From: Gammaproteobacteria bacterium RIFOXYD12_FULL_61_37
GTDB taxonomy: Bacteria; Pseudomonadota; Gammaproteobacteria; Chromatiales; Chromatiaceae
Direction of reading: 5' to 3'
Assembly: GCA_001801995.1 (NCBI GenBank)
Contig: MGZB01000001.1
Span: forward strand, 313,289-377,288
DNA length: 64,000 nt
Both the position numbers and the translations under genes were made by a program. Numbering within the stretch: the stretch's first letter is position 1; every line of letters starts with the position of its first letter. Positions 52,884 through 62,257 of this stretch are shown piece by piece. The notes under the pieces were generated by a model that did not search any database, had not been told where the DNA came from, and saw only the letters and a program-made list of their open reading frames with translations.

Positions 52884-53471
52884 GTGCTGGTCGATATCCT
52901 GCGCCACGGCGAGGTCGAGCGCCCAGGCCGCTTTTACGGCTCGACCGATGTCGCCCTCAGCGATAGGGGCGTTTGGCAAATGGAGGCGGCGACCCGAGGC
53001 GGTGCCTGGGACACCATCTACAGCTCCCCGCTACAACGTTGTGCTGGCTTCGCCCGGCGCCTTTCGGAGCGATCCGGCCTTCCCCTCACCCTTGACAGTC
53101 GCTTGGCCGAGATCGGCTTCGGCGCCTGGGAAGGCCGGAGCGCCGAGGAAATCATGGTGTCGGAGCCCGGTGTGCTGGAAGGCTACTGGACCGATCCCAG
53201 TGCCCATGCCCCTGAAGACGCCGAACCTGTCAGTAGCCTTTACCGTCGCGTGGTCGAGGCCATAACCGAAATCACCGGAGCCCGGCAGGAAGGCCATCTG
53301 TTGCTGATCACACACGGCGGCGTCATCCGCTCGCTGCTGGCCTGGACCTTGCGCATGCCGCTCTCCGCCCTACTGCAAATAGAGGTCGCCGAGGGGGCTA
53401 CGAGCCGCATTCGCATCCCCGCGTCAGGGAGACCTTCCCTGGTCTTTCACGATGGCGGCGCCTTATGCTGA
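52884..53471 (+). CDS. cobC: Alpha-ribazole phosphatase (histidine phosphatase family)
   Basis: This 195-residue phosphoglycerate-mutase-like phosphatase has the catalytic LRHGEVE motif near the N-terminus and HGGVIRSL later. It should remove phosphate from alpha-ribazole phosphate or cobalamin phosphate. The start is GTG at 52884. It overlaps cobS by 7 bases. The assignment within the histidine phosphatase superfamily rests on its place between cobT and cobS. Confidence 0.88.
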   Translation: MLVDILRHGEVERPGRFYGSTDVALSDRGVWQMEAATRGGAWDTIYSSPLQRCAGFARRLSERSGLPLTLDSRLAEIGFGAWEGRSAEEIMVSEPGVLEGYWTDPSAHAPEDAEPVSSLYRRVVEAITEITGARQEGHLLLITHGGVIRSLLAWTLRMPLSALLQIEVAEGATSRIRIPASGRPSLVFHDGGALC

Positions 53472-54193
53472 GGCCCCTCTGGCTGGCGCTGGGCCTTCTG
53501 ACGCAGTTTCCAGTTCCCAGCCTGAGCGAGATCCGGCCGGGAGAGCAGGGCCGCTCCCTGCTCTGGTATCCCCTGGCCGGCCTCCTCATCGGGCTTCTCT
53601 TGACGGCCGCCGGCCTGCTGCTCCGGGGAATGGACCCGCTGCTGGCCTCCGCCCTGCTGGTCAGTCTCTGGGCATGGAGCACCGGTGCGCTGCATCTGGA
53701 CGGACTTGCCGATAGCGCCGACGCTTGGCTGGGTGGCCAAGGCGACCGGGAACGGGCGTTACGCATCATGAAGGACCCGGCCTGTGGACCGGCCGGAGTT
53801 GTCGCCATCCTCTTGGTCTTGCTGCTGAAGGTCGCCGCCTTGCAGGCGCTGCTTGGCCAGGCTGAACTGCTTCCCTTGATTCTTGCCCCCCTGCTGGCGC
53901 GTGCCCTGTTGCCATTGCTTTTCATGACCACGAGCTACGTCAGACAGGGTGGAATGGCCTCGCAAATGGTGGAGGAATTGCCGAGGCAGCCCCTTATCCT
54001 GGCCCTGGTTGGCGTAGCCAGTATCGCGCTGCTTGCCGGACCTTGGTCCCTCCTCGCTGCGCTGGCCGCAGGCTGGGGAGCGAGACGACTGATGCTTCAC
54101 CGGTTGGGCGGCACAACGGGGGATACCGCAGGTGCCATGGTGGAAGTCGTGGAAGCAGCGGTTCTCGTGGTATCCGTGCTGACCCGCAATTGA
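53465..54193 (+). CDS. cobS: Adenosylcobinamide-GDP ribazoletransferase
   Basis: This 242-residue membrane protein has about six helices and the conserved LDGLADSADAWLGG motif near residue 78. It joins adenosylcobinamide-GDP to alpha-ribazole or its phosphate, completing cobalamin. It ends the riboswitch-controlled cluster. Downstream, 158 bases without a gene lead to rpe. Confidence 0.94.
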   Translation: MLRPLWLALGLLTQFPVPSLSEIRPGEQGRSLLWYPLAGLLIGLLLTAAGLLLRGMDPLLASALLVSLWAWSTGALHLDGLADSADAWLGGQGDRERALRIMKDPACGPAGVVAILLVLLLKVAALQALLGQAELLPLILAPLLARALLPLLFMTTSYVRQGGMASQMVEELPRQPLILALVGVASIALLAGPWSLLAALAAGWGARRLMLHRLGGTTGDTAGAMVEVVEAAVLVVSVLTRN

Positions 54194-54351
54194 TCGACAT
54201 CGCTTCGCTGGCTGAAAAAGTGACTAATCCCTGATTTCCACTGAGCTGGAAATTGCTGTCGATTCCGGTAGAGTGGCCCCTCCAACTTTCAGGGATGGCC
54301 GCGCCTGGCGCGGCTGTCGGATCATCCGCCCCATTCTTAATGGAGAGAATC

Positions 54352-55047
54352 ATGGCCAGACAGACTGACAAGATCGCCCCTTCCATCCTCTCCGCCGACT
54401 TCGCCAAGCTGGGCGAAGAGGTGGACAAAGTCATCGCTTCCGGCGCGGAGATCGTCCATTTCGATGTGATGGACAACCACTATGTGCCCAATCTGACCAT
54501 CGGCCCGCTGGTATGCGAGGCATTGCGCAAGCACGGCGTTACCGCCGAGATCGACGTACATATGATGGTCAAACCGGTGGACCGCATCATCCCCGACTTC
54601 GCCAAGGCCGGAGCCACTTACATCACCTTCCACCCGGAGGCCTCCGAGCACATCGACCGCTCCTTGCAGTTGATCCGAAGCGAGGGTTGCAAGTCCGGCC
54701 TGGTGTTCAATCCCGCCACGCCGCTCTCCTATCTCGACTATGTGCTGGACAAGGTGGACATGATCCTGCTGATGTCGGTCAACCCCGGCTTCGGCGGCCA
54801 GAGCTTCATCCCCGCCACCATGGACAAGCTGCGCGCCTGTCGCAAACTCATTGACGATTCGGGCTTCGATATCCGCCTGGAGATTGATGGGGGCGTGAAG
54901 GTGGAAAACATCGCCGCAATCAAGGCCGCCGGCGCAGATACCTTCGTCGCCGGTTCCGGCATCTTTGGTTATCCCAATGCCGACGATCCCAACCGCTATG
55001 ACAGCATCGTCGGCAAGCTGAAGGCCGAACTGGCCAAGATCAAATAA
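54352..55047 (+). CDS. rpe: Ribulose-phosphate 3-epimerase
   Basis: This 231-residue TIM-barrel enzyme interconverts ribulose 5-phosphate and xylulose 5-phosphate. The motifs [29 protein letters not shown] and [12 protein letters not shown] are all typical. TGGAGAG precedes the ATG at 54352; the frame extends upstream without homology. The rpe-gph-trpE order is common in gammaproteobacteria. Confidence 0.96.
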   Translation: MARQTDKIAPSILSADFAKLGEEVDKVIASGAEIVHFDVMDNHYVPNLTIGPLVCEALRKHGVTAEIDVHMMVKPVDRIIPDFAKAGATYITFHPEASEHIDRSLQLIRSEGCKSGLVFNPATPLSYLDYVLDKVDMILLMSVNPGFGGQSFIPATMDKLRACRKLIDDSGFDIRLEIDGGVKVENIAAIKAAGADTFVAGSGIFGYPNADDPNRYDSIVGKLKAELAKIK

Positions 55048-55102
55048 TGAGCGGGATGCCCAGGTTCTGCGGGTGAACCTGGGCTCTAGACTGGATTGCA
55101 GC

Positions 55103-55786
55103 ATGGCCTTGGCAAAACCCCAGCTAACCCTGGTTCTTTTCGACCTCGACGGTACCCTGGTGGATTCGGTGCCCGATCTGGCCTGGTGTATCGATGAGAT
55201 GATGCTGCGCCTGGGATTTGACCCGCACGGCGAGGCCATGGTGCGCGACTGGGTGGGCAACGGGGTCGAACGCCTGGTCCGGCGGGGGCTGGTCGGCCAG
55301 CTCGATGGGGAGCCGTCCGAAGCAGATTTCGCCAGGGCCTATCCCCTCTTTCTGGCGCTCTATGCCGAAAACACCTCCAGGCGTTCGGTGCTTTACGCGG
55401 GTGTCCGCGAAGGCATCGATTATCTCAAGTCCCAGGGATACCCGTTGGGCTGCGTCACCAACAAAGCCCGGCAATTCACGCTTCCCTTGCTAAATAATCT
55501 GGGCATCCTCGACGATTTCGGGATCGTCGTCTGTGGCGACGATCTACCCCGGAAGAAACCCGATCCTCTGCCGCTGCTTCATGCGGCGGAACACATGGGT
55601 GTCCAACCTGGGCAGGCCCTGATGGTCGGCGATTCTCAAAATGACGTGAAGGCCGCCCGCGCCGCTGGTTTTCAAATCGTTTGCGTGAGCTACGGCTATA
55701 ACCACGGAGAGGATATCCGCATCTTCCACCCCGATGCCGTCATCGACTCCCTCGTGGAATTGAATAATCTATTGCGGCAGTGTTGA
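55103..55786 (+). CDS. gph: Phosphoglycolate phosphatase
   Basis: This 227-residue HAD-family hydrolase has motif I FDLDGTLVDSVPD, motif II around CVTNK and motif III with KPDPLPLL and VGDSQNDVKAA. It should dephosphorylate 2-phosphoglycolate. The ATG at 55103 is chosen over a GTG at 55073. Position next to rpe supports Gph rather than another HAD phosphatase. Confidence 0.92.
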   Translation: MALAKPQLTLVLFDLDGTLVDSVPDLAWCIDEMMLRLGFDPHGEAMVRDWVGNGVERLVRRGLVGQLDGEPSEADFARAYPLFLALYAENTSRRSVLYAGVREGIDYLKSQGYPLGCVTNKARQFTLPLLNNLGILDDFGIVVCGDDLPRKKPDPLPLLHAAEHMGVQPGQALMVGDSQNDVKAARAAGFQIVCVSYGYNHGEDIRIFHPDAVIDSLVELNNLLRQC

Positions 55787-55906
55787 ACGCGGTCACGTTT
55801 TTGCCGTCGTGCCGGAGAGTTGCACCCCCTGATGTGGTATTTTCAGGTCGAATGCGGCCGACACAAGCAGCGCCGCCGACTGAAAAGCCTCGCGGAGGCC
55901 AAGGCC

Positions 55907-56602
55907 ATGCCCTTCATTCAGCTTCTCTTTCAGAGCAAACTCCTCGCCACTTACGATCTGGGCGACGAGGAGCTTACCATCGGCCGCTCGTCCAACAATG
56001 ACATCCTCATCGACAATCCTGGCGTTTCTTCGGCCCACGCGGTCATCTGCAAAGTGGAGGAGGGCTATGTTTTGGAGGACCTGGGGAGCAAGAACGGCTC
56101 CTATTTCAAGGGCCGGAAGATCCAGCGGCATAGGCTGGAATACGGCGACCTGATCACCATTTTCAAACATCAGTTGTGTTTCGTGCCCACGGCCGGAATC
56201 TGGACCGGGGTGGAGACTGAGAGCCCGACGGCAGACCGAGGCCTTATCAGCCAAAACCAAACTCTCAAGATCGACTTACCGCAAGCCCCGGACGAGGGCT
56301 GCGCCTGGTTGACGGTGTCCAGCGAGGACGGAAGCAGTCAACGGTTCGAGCTTGGTGAGGAAGAATATTGCATCGGAAAGGGAGGCGACTGCCGGATCAG
56401 GGCCAGGGGCTGGATGGGACCGCCTGTTTCTGCATGGCTCAGCCGCCAAGGGACCGGTTATTTACTGACCCCCGCCCGCAAGTCTGAGGTCAGACTCAAC
56501 AACCTGCCGCTCGAAATGCCGGCTCTCCTGGAAAACGGAGACCGAATCGAGGTTCGCAAACTGTTTATCCTCTACCGGGCGAATGCCCCGCAAAAAGGCT
56601 GA
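55907..56602 (+). CDS. FHA-domain protein
   Basis: This 231-residue cytoplasmic protein has an N-terminal FHA domain (about 10-100) with phosphothreonine-binding residues in IGRSSNN and SSAHAVI, plus LGSKNGSYFKG. The C-terminal half (about 140-231) looks like a second, weaker FHA-like sandwich (EYCIGKGGDCRI). FHA proteins read phosphothreonines, and a Ser/Thr kinase gene follows 11 bases later, so it is a likely substrate or adaptor. GGAG lies 10 bases before the ATG at 55907. Confidence 0.85.
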   Translation: MPFIQLLFQSKLLATYDLGDEELTIGRSSNNDILIDNPGVSSAHAVICKVEEGYVLEDLGSKNGSYFKGRKIQRHRLEYGDLITIFKHQLCFVPTAGIWTGVETESPTADRGLISQNQTLKIDLPQAPDEGCAWLTVSSEDGSSQRFELGEEEYCIGKGGDCRIRARGWMGPPVSAWLSRQGTGYLLTPARKSEVRLNNLPLEMPALLENGDRIEVRKLFILYRANAPQKG

Positions 56603-56613
56603 CGCACCACCCC

Positions 56614-58122
56614 ATGGAAATACCCGGTTATCGCATTGAGGAGAAGATCGCGGAGGGCGGGATGGCGACCGTCTACCGTGCGATCCAGGAATCCCTCATG
56701 CGTCCCGTGGCGCTCAAGGTGCTTAAAGAGGCGGACGACCCCAGCTTCTCGCGCCGCTTCCTGGAAGAGGGACGGATCATCGCAGCCCTGCGCCATCCCA
56801 ACATCATCACCATCTTCGACATCGGTGTCGCCGCCAACGCCAACTTTATCTCCATGGAGCTGGTCGAGGGCGGCGATCTGGATGACCGTATAGAGGCCGG
56901 CCTCAAACCTGAAGAAGCCATCGCCATCATCCGCAAGTTGGCAGAATGCCTCCAATTCGTCCACGCCAAGGGGGTTGTGCATCGCGATATCAAGCCCGGC
57001 AATATCCTGTTCCGGGCCGATGGTGAACCGCTGCTGACGGATTTCGGCATCGCCAAGCAACTGAACGCCAAGAATAAGCTGACCCTAGACGGCACGGCCC
57101 TGGGCAGCCCCTATTACCTCAGCCCCGAACAGAGCCAGGGCAAAAGGGTGGACGGCCGCGCCGATATCTACAGCCTCGGCATCGTGTTGTACGAAATGCT
57201 CACAGGCAAGCTGCCCTTCGAGGGCAAGGCGCCCATCGACACCATCTTGATGCACCTCCAGGAGCCATTGCCCCGGCTCAGGAAATCCCTCCACCATTTT
57301 CAGCCTCTGTTGGACCGCATGACGGCAAAGGACCCCAAGGGGCGTTACCGGGATTGCGCCGCGTTGCTGCTGGCGTTGGATGAGCTGAATCCTTTACCGG
57401 GTCCGGTCAAATCCGGGAGAACGGTCTCCGTTGCCCCTGTGATATCCGGCAAACTCTCTGCGGTCGCGACAAAATCGCCTGAGCTGATCCAAACACTGAC
57501 CATGGCGGCCATACCTGTGGCCAAGCCTCCACCCGAACCGAAAAATGCAGCGCCCGTGGTCTCAGCCTCCCCCCGCGAACGGGACGAGTCCAGCCGGGTC
57601 CCGCGTTGGCCCTGGATTGTTCTGCCATTGTTGCTGTTGCTTTGGTTGACGGGACCAAGCTGGTGGCTCGCGGTGCTGGGTATGGCACCGGCGACAAACC
57701 AATCCCCACCGCTGATGTTCGACTGGCGGCAGACCCGCTCCAGCGAGTCCGGCCAACCAGGAAAGGAGAGCCCGCAAAGGGCGGGGCAGTATTTGGAGCT
57801 TGCGCGCGCACGGATGCGGGACAACAAGCTGACCACACCGGACAACGACAACGCCTGGCATTATTATCGTATGACCCTGCAATTGGACTCGGCCAATCGC
57901 GAGGCACTGGCTGGGATAGATACCATCGGTGAACGCTACGCCGGCTTGGCCGATCAGGCCCTAGCCCGGAATGCGCCGGACAAGGCCCTCTCCTATACCA
58001 ACCGGGGTCTGAATGCCTCACCTAGCAATAAGAGGTTGCGCGATTTGGCTGCGAGGCTGGGAAATACGGCCGAAGGGGAAGGGGCCAGTTGGACCAAGTG
58101 GTTCAAGGGATTGTTTCAATGA
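56614..58122 (+). CDS. Membrane Ser/Thr protein kinase (PknB-like)
   Basis: This 502-residue protein has a Hanks-type kinase domain (about 5-260): Gly-rich loop IAEGGMATVY, catalytic VVHRDIKPGNI, DFG in LTDFGIAK, and SPYYLSPEQ. A linker rich in Pro/Ala/Ser leads to one transmembrane helix (about 332-350, PWIVLPLLLLLWLTG). The C-terminal periplasmic part has TPR-like helices. It pairs with the FHA gene upstream. Ligand and targets are unknown. Confidence 0.92.
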   Translation: MEIPGYRIEEKIAEGGMATVYRAIQESLMRPVALKVLKEADDPSFSRRFLEEGRIIAALRHPNIITIFDIGVAANANFISMELVEGGDLDDRIEAGLKPEEAIAIIRKLAECLQFVHAKGVVHRDIKPGNILFRADGEPLLTDFGIAKQLNAKNKLTLDGTALGSPYYLSPEQSQGKRVDGRADIYSLGIVLYEMLTGKLPFEGKAPIDTILMHLQEPLPRLRKSLHHFQPLLDRMTAKDPKGRYRDCAALLLALDELNPLPGPVKSGRTVSVAPVISGKLSAVATKSPELIQTLTMAAIPVAKPPPEPKNAAPVVSASPRERDESSRVPRWPWIVLPLLLLLWLTGPSWWLAVLGMAPATNQSPPLMFDWRQTRSSESGQPGKESPQRAGQYLELARARMRDNKLTTPDNDNAWHYYRMTLQLDSANREALAGIDTIGERYAGLADQALARNAPDKALSYTNRGLNASPSNKRLRDLAARLGNTAEGEGASWTKWFKGLFQ

Positions 58123-58144
58123 CGTCGAACCGAGGACCGATCCC

Positions 58145-58411
58145 GTGAATGACAAGCCAAAATTCCGCATCCCCCCGGCCCTGATCCTGCTCGACATCAT
58201 CGGGGGACTGTTTCTTGCGGTCGGTATCGCCGAAACGGTCAATCCCGGCATCTTTTTGCCCCCGGCCTTGGCCTTTCCGTTCTATAACTGGATTTCGATA
58301 ATTATCGGCCCCCTGTTGATGTTGCCGCTGGTTTTGCATATGGTTGGCTTGGCAAAACAACAGAACCCGGCCAGCGCCCGGCAGAATACCGTTATCCGAA
58401 CCAACCGCTGA
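58145..58411 (+). CDS. Small inner-membrane protein
   Basis: This 88-residue protein has two predicted transmembrane helices (about 10-32 and 43-70) and a short polar tail. The start is GTG at 58145, with GAGGA about 6-10 bases upstream; the reading frame continues upstream into the kinase gene in another frame and is not coding there. No domain is recognised. It may belong to the FHA/kinase transcript. Confidence 0.65.
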   Translation: MNDKPKFRIPPALILLDIIGGLFLAVGIAETVNPGIFLPPALAFPFYNWISIIIGPLLMLPLVLHMVGLAKQQNPASARQNTVIRTNR

Positions 58412-58517
58412 ATCATGCACCCACGTACAGAGAATATGAGGCCATGGACCGGGACGCGATGGCGCGGCTGAGCGCCTGACGACGTTCCTGTTGATACCTT
58501 ATTGCGTGGAGACCAGC

Positions 58518-60038
58518 ATGACCCCCGAACGATTCGTTGCCCTGGCGGCCCAGGGCTATAACCGCATCCCCGTTGCCTGCGAGATCCTCGCCGACCTCGA
58601 TACGCCCCTGAGCACCTATCTCAAGCTGGCGGAAGGCCCCTATTCCTACCTCTTCGAATCCGTAGAGGGCGGCGAGAAATGGGGCCGCTACTCCATCATC
58701 GGTCTGCCCTGCCGTACCCGGCTCAAGGTCCATGGACAACGTGTAACCATCGAGGAGGGCGACCAAGTAACCGAGAGCCACGAAGTCGCCGATCCCCTGG
58801 CCTTCATCGAATCCTTCCAGGCCCGCTACCGCGCCGCGCCCCTGGAGGGACTGCCCCGTTTCAACGGCGGGCTTGTGGGCTATTTCGGATACGACAGCAT
58901 CCGCTACATCGAGCCGCGCCTGGGCCAATGCCCCAACCCCGATCCCATCGGCGCCCCCGACATCCTCTTGATGGTCTCGGACGAACTGGTGGTCTTCGAC
59001 AACCTCTCGGGGCGCATCTATCTCATCGTCCACGCCGATCCTAGCCAGGGTGACAGCCTCGCTTCGGCCCGGCAGCGCATCAATTCGCTGATCGGACACA
59101 TGCGGCAGGGAACGCCCCATCGCTCCTCCACCAGCTTCCGGCGGGTAGACGAGGGCGACTTTGTCTCCGGCTTCACCGAGGCGGGATTCAAGCTGGCGGT
59201 GGAGCGCACCAAGCAATACATCCTGGACGGCGACTGCATGCAGGTGGTGCTGTCCCAGCGCCTCTCCATCCCCTTCCAGGCGCCGCCGCTCGACCTCTAC
59301 CGCGCCTTGCGTGGCCTCAACCCCTCACCCTACATGTATTTCCTCGACCTGGCCGACATCCATGTGGTCGGCTCCTCGCCCGAGATCCTCACCCGCCTCG
59401 AAGACGGCCTGGTCACCGTGCGGCCGATTGCCGGGACCCGCAGGCGCGGTTATACCGAGGCGGAAGACAAGGCCCTGGAGGCCGAGCTGATGGCCGATCC
59501 CAAAGAGCTGGCCGAGCACCTGATGCTGATCGACCTGGGCCGCAACGATGCAGGGCGGGTGGCGAAGACCGGCACGGTCAAGCTGACCGACAGGATGGTG
59601 GTGGAGCGCTATTCCCACGTCATGCACATCGTCTCCAACGTCATCGGCGAGCTGCGGGACGGCATGAGCGCAATCGACGTGCTGCGGGCCACCTTCCCCG
59701 CTGGCACCGTCTCCGGCGCCCCCAAGATCCGCGCCATGGAGATCATCGACGAGCTGGAGCCAGTCAAGCGCGGCATCTACTCCGGCGCCGTGGGCTACCT
59801 GAGCTGGAACGGCAACATGGATACCGCCATCGCCATCCGCACCGCCGTCATCAAGAACAAAACCCTGCATATCCAAGCCGGGGCGGGCATCGTCGCCGAC
59901 TCTATCCCCGCCCTGGAGTGGAAGGAGACCATGAACAAGGGCCGCGCCCTGTTCCGTGCCGTCGCCATGGCCGAGGCGGGGATCGATGCCCATGGCTGTG
60001 GCGAGGATGCGGAACCGGCCACCCCGTCTCCGGCCTGA
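58518..60038 (+). CDS. trpE: Anthranilate synthase component I
   Basis: This 506-residue TrpE converts chorismate plus ammonia to anthranilate. The feedback-binding element LLES-like segment reads [16 protein letters not shown], and the catalytic half has [30 protein letters not shown] and [15 protein letters not shown]. The ATG at 58518 has TGGAGA 8 bases upstream. TrpG usually follows in gammaproteobacteria; here a restriction-modification locus follows instead. Confidence 0.96.
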   Translation: MTPERFVALAAQGYNRIPVACEILADLDTPLSTYLKLAEGPYSYLFESVEGGEKWGRYSIIGLPCRTRLKVHGQRVTIEEGDQVTESHEVADPLAFIESFQARYRAAPLEGLPRFNGGLVGYFGYDSIRYIEPRLGQCPNPDPIGAPDILLMVSDELVVFDNLSGRIYLIVHADPSQGDSLASARQRINSLIGHMRQGTPHRSSTSFRRVDEGDFVSGFTEAGFKLAVERTKQYILDGDCMQVVLSQRLSIPFQAPPLDLYRALRGLNPSPYMYFLDLADIHVVGSSPEILTRLEDGLVTVRPIAGTRRRGYTEAEDKALEAELMADPKELAEHLMLIDLGRNDAGRVAKTGTVKLTDRMVVERYSHVMHIVSNVIGELRDGMSAIDVLRATFPAGTVSGAPKIRAMEIIDELEPVKRGIYSGAVGYLSWNGNMDTAIAIRTAVIKNKTLHIQAGAGIVADSIPALEWKETMNKGRALFRAVAMAEAGIDAHGCGEDAEPATPSPA

Positions 60039-60073
60039 TCCCGGCGGGCGGAACCACTTGATGGAATAACTTG

Positions 60074-62257
60074 ATGACCGCCACCGCCTTCCACAACATC
60101 ACCCTGATCGAAGACAGCCTCTGGGAAGCCGCCGATCAACTGCGCGCCAATTCCAAGCTGACCAGCAGCGAATACTGTATGCCGGTGCTGGGCGTGATTT
60201 TCCTGCGCCACGCCACCAATCGCTACCAAGCCGCGTTGCAGGCTATCGAGGCCGATCAGGCCGCCGGAAAGATGCCCAAACGCACACTGGTCAAGGGCGA
60301 TTTCATCAAGCGCCGGGCGCTGATGCTGCCCGAGATCGCGCGCTACGATCATCTGCTCAAGCTGCCTTCCGGCACCAATCTCGGCGCGGCATTGGTCGAG
60401 GCCATGAATGCCATCGAGGCCGATTTCGAGCCGCTGGCCGGGCAGTTGCCCAAGGACTACGACCGCTTCGAGAACAAGCTGCTGGAAGACCTACTGCGCA
60501 ATTTTGACTCGGCAGCCTTGCGCAATGCCTCCGGCGATGTGTTTGGCCGTATCTACGAATACTTCCTGATGAAATTCGCCATGCAGGGCGCGCAGGACAA
60601 CGGCGAATTCTTCACCCCGCCTTCGCTGGTGCAAACCATTGTCAATGTCATCGAGCCAGACCACGGCGTGGTGTTCGATCCCGCCTGCGGTTCCGCTGGC
60701 ATGTTCGTGCAATCCAGCCACTTTATCGAGCATGAAGGGCTGGACACCATGCAGCGCGTCACCTTCTACGGTCAGGAAAAAACCGCCACCACCATCCGCC
60801 TCGCCAAGATGAACCTCGCCGTGCATGGGTTGGAGGGAGACATCCGCGAAGCCAATTCTTTCTACGACGATGTACACCGGATGCAGGATGGCCGTGCGCT
60901 GTGGGGAAATTGCGATTTTGTCATGGCCAATCCGCCGTTCAACGTGGACATGGTCGATGCCGAGCGCGTCAAGGACGACCGCCGCCTGCCCTTCGGCCTG
61001 CCCGGCGTGAACAAGGACAAGCGCGTCTCCAACGGCAACTATTTGTGGATTTCCTATTTCCACAGCTACCTGTCGGAGAAGGGCCGTGCCGGTTTCGTCA
61101 TGTCCTCGCAGGCCAGCAGCGCCGGACATGGCGAAAAGGAAGTGCGGCGCAAGCTGGTGGAAACCGGCGACGTGGATGTGATGATCGCCATCCGCTCCAA
61201 CTTCTTCTACACCCGCACCGTGCCCTGCGAACTGTGGCATTTCGACCGGAATAAACCCCCCTCCCCCGCAAGCGGGGGAGGGGCTGGGGGAGAGGGAGCG
61301 GCGTTAAACCACAAGGGCAACGTCCTCATGCTCGACGCCCGCAACGTCTATCGCAAAGTCACACGCAAGATTTACGACTTCAGCCCCGAGCAACAAGCCA
61401 ACCTCAACGCCATCGTCTGGTTGTATCGCGGGCAGCGGGAGCGCTTCCTCGGACTGGTGCAGGACTACTGCACCCGACTCGCAACCGAAAGCGCCGCCAT
61501 CACTCCGGCGCTCACCGCCTTTGAAACCCAACTTACGGCCAGTCGTGCACCGTTGGCAGCGTTTGCCGCAAGCGTGGCCGATCTCGATGCCATGCCGCCC
61601 GAGCAGAAGCAACCCTTCACCGATGCCATGGCCGAATGGTCGGAAGCCGCCAACGCCTACGTTGTCGACCGCGCTACCCTGACAGAAGCTCTTGTAGGGT
61701 GGGCACGCATCTGCGCCCACGCGGATTCAAAGATGAGCAACGCAGCTCAACACACCGCGAGACAAACCTTCGACCCCTTGGCGGATGCCGCGCGCGGCCT
61801 CATCAAACAGATAGACCTGCTCTACAAACTCGCCGCCCGCGCCGCGCAACTGGCGCAAGAACTGTCTGCGGATGAAACCGCCGCCGAATTCTTCGACCGC
61901 CGCGCCACCAGCAAACTCATCAAGCAACTCGACGAAGAACGCAAGGCTGCCGTAGAACAGCTCAAGGCCGCGACCCACCTCCACCGCCAGATCGCCTGGC
62001 TGCAAGAGCGCTTCCCCAAGGCCGAAATGCAGGACGTGCCCGGCCTGTGCAAGGTCGTCAGCCGCGCCGACATCGAAACCGCCGACTGGAGCCTCACCCC
62101 CGGCCGCTACGTCGGCGTCGCCCCGGCGGAGGTGGACGAGAACTTCGACTTCGAGCAGACACTGCGCGACATTCATGTGGAACTGGCTGATTTGAATCGC
62201 GAGGCGGTAGAACTGGCGGCGAAGATTCAGGAGAACTTCGAGGAATTGGGCGTATGA
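60074..62257 (+). CDS. hsdM: Type I restriction-modification DNA methyltransferase subunit HsdM
   Basis: This 727-residue N6-adenine methyltransferase has the helical N-terminal domain, SAM motif FDPACGSAGMFVQ (around residue 205), catalytic NPPFNVD, and a long C-terminal helical extension with coiled-coil character. It should methylate adenine at the sites recognised by HsdS. A Gly/Pro-rich stretch (PPSPASGGGAGGEGA) interrupts the conserved sequence near residue 400 and is encoded by an inserted palindrome. The ATG at 60074 is used. HsdR is not in the window. Confidence 0.94.
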   Translation: MTATAFHNITLIEDSLWEAADQLRANSKLTSSEYCMPVLGVIFLRHATNRYQAALQAIEADQAAGKMPKRTLVKGDFIKRRALMLPEIARYDHLLKLPSGTNLGAALVEAMNAIEADFEPLAGQLPKDYDRFENKLLEDLLRNFDSAALRNASGDVFGRIYEYFLMKFAMQGAQDNGEFFTPPSLVQTIVNVIEPDHGVVFDPACGSAGMFVQSSHFIEHEGLDTMQRVTFYGQEKTATTIRLAKMNLAVHGLEGDIREANSFYDDVHRMQDGRALWGNCDFVMANPPFNVDMVDAERVKDDRRLPFGLPGVNKDKRVSNGNYLWISYFHSYLSEKGRAGFVMSSQASSAGHGEKEVRRKLVETGDVDVMIAIRSNFFYTRTVPCELWHFDRNKPPSPASGGGAGGEGAALNHKGNVLMLDARNVYRKVTRKIYDFSPEQQANLNAIVWLYRGQRERFLGLVQDYCTRLATESAAITPALTAFETQLTASRAPLAAFAASVADLDAMPPEQKQPFTDAMAEWSEAANAYVVDRATLTEALVGWARICAHADSKMSNAAQHTARQTFDPLADAARGLIKQIDLLYKLAARAAQLAQELSADETAAEFFDRRATSKLIKQLDEERKAAVEQLKAATHLHRQIAWLQERFPKAEMQDVPGLCKVVSRADIETADWSLTPGRYVGVAPAEVDENFDFEQTLRDIHVELADLNREAVELAAKIQENFEELGV
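61256..61297 (+). repeat. In-frame G/C-rich palindrome inserted in hsdM
   Basis: CCCCTCCCCCGC (61258-61269) and GCGGGGGAGGGG (61272-61283) form a perfect 12-bp stem with an AA loop, followed by CTGGGGGAGAGGG. It resembles the hairpin unit in the 2838-2874 intergenic region. The reading frame stays open across it, adding about 14 residues. Confidence 0.75.

Noticed and set aside
58415-58471. Short ORF with two Trp codons about 50 bases before trpE, considered as a trp leader peptide
   Set aside because: The Trp codons are not tandem, the ORF is 11-18 codons depending on start, and no terminator/antiterminator hairpin with a T run follows. Not enough for attenuation.
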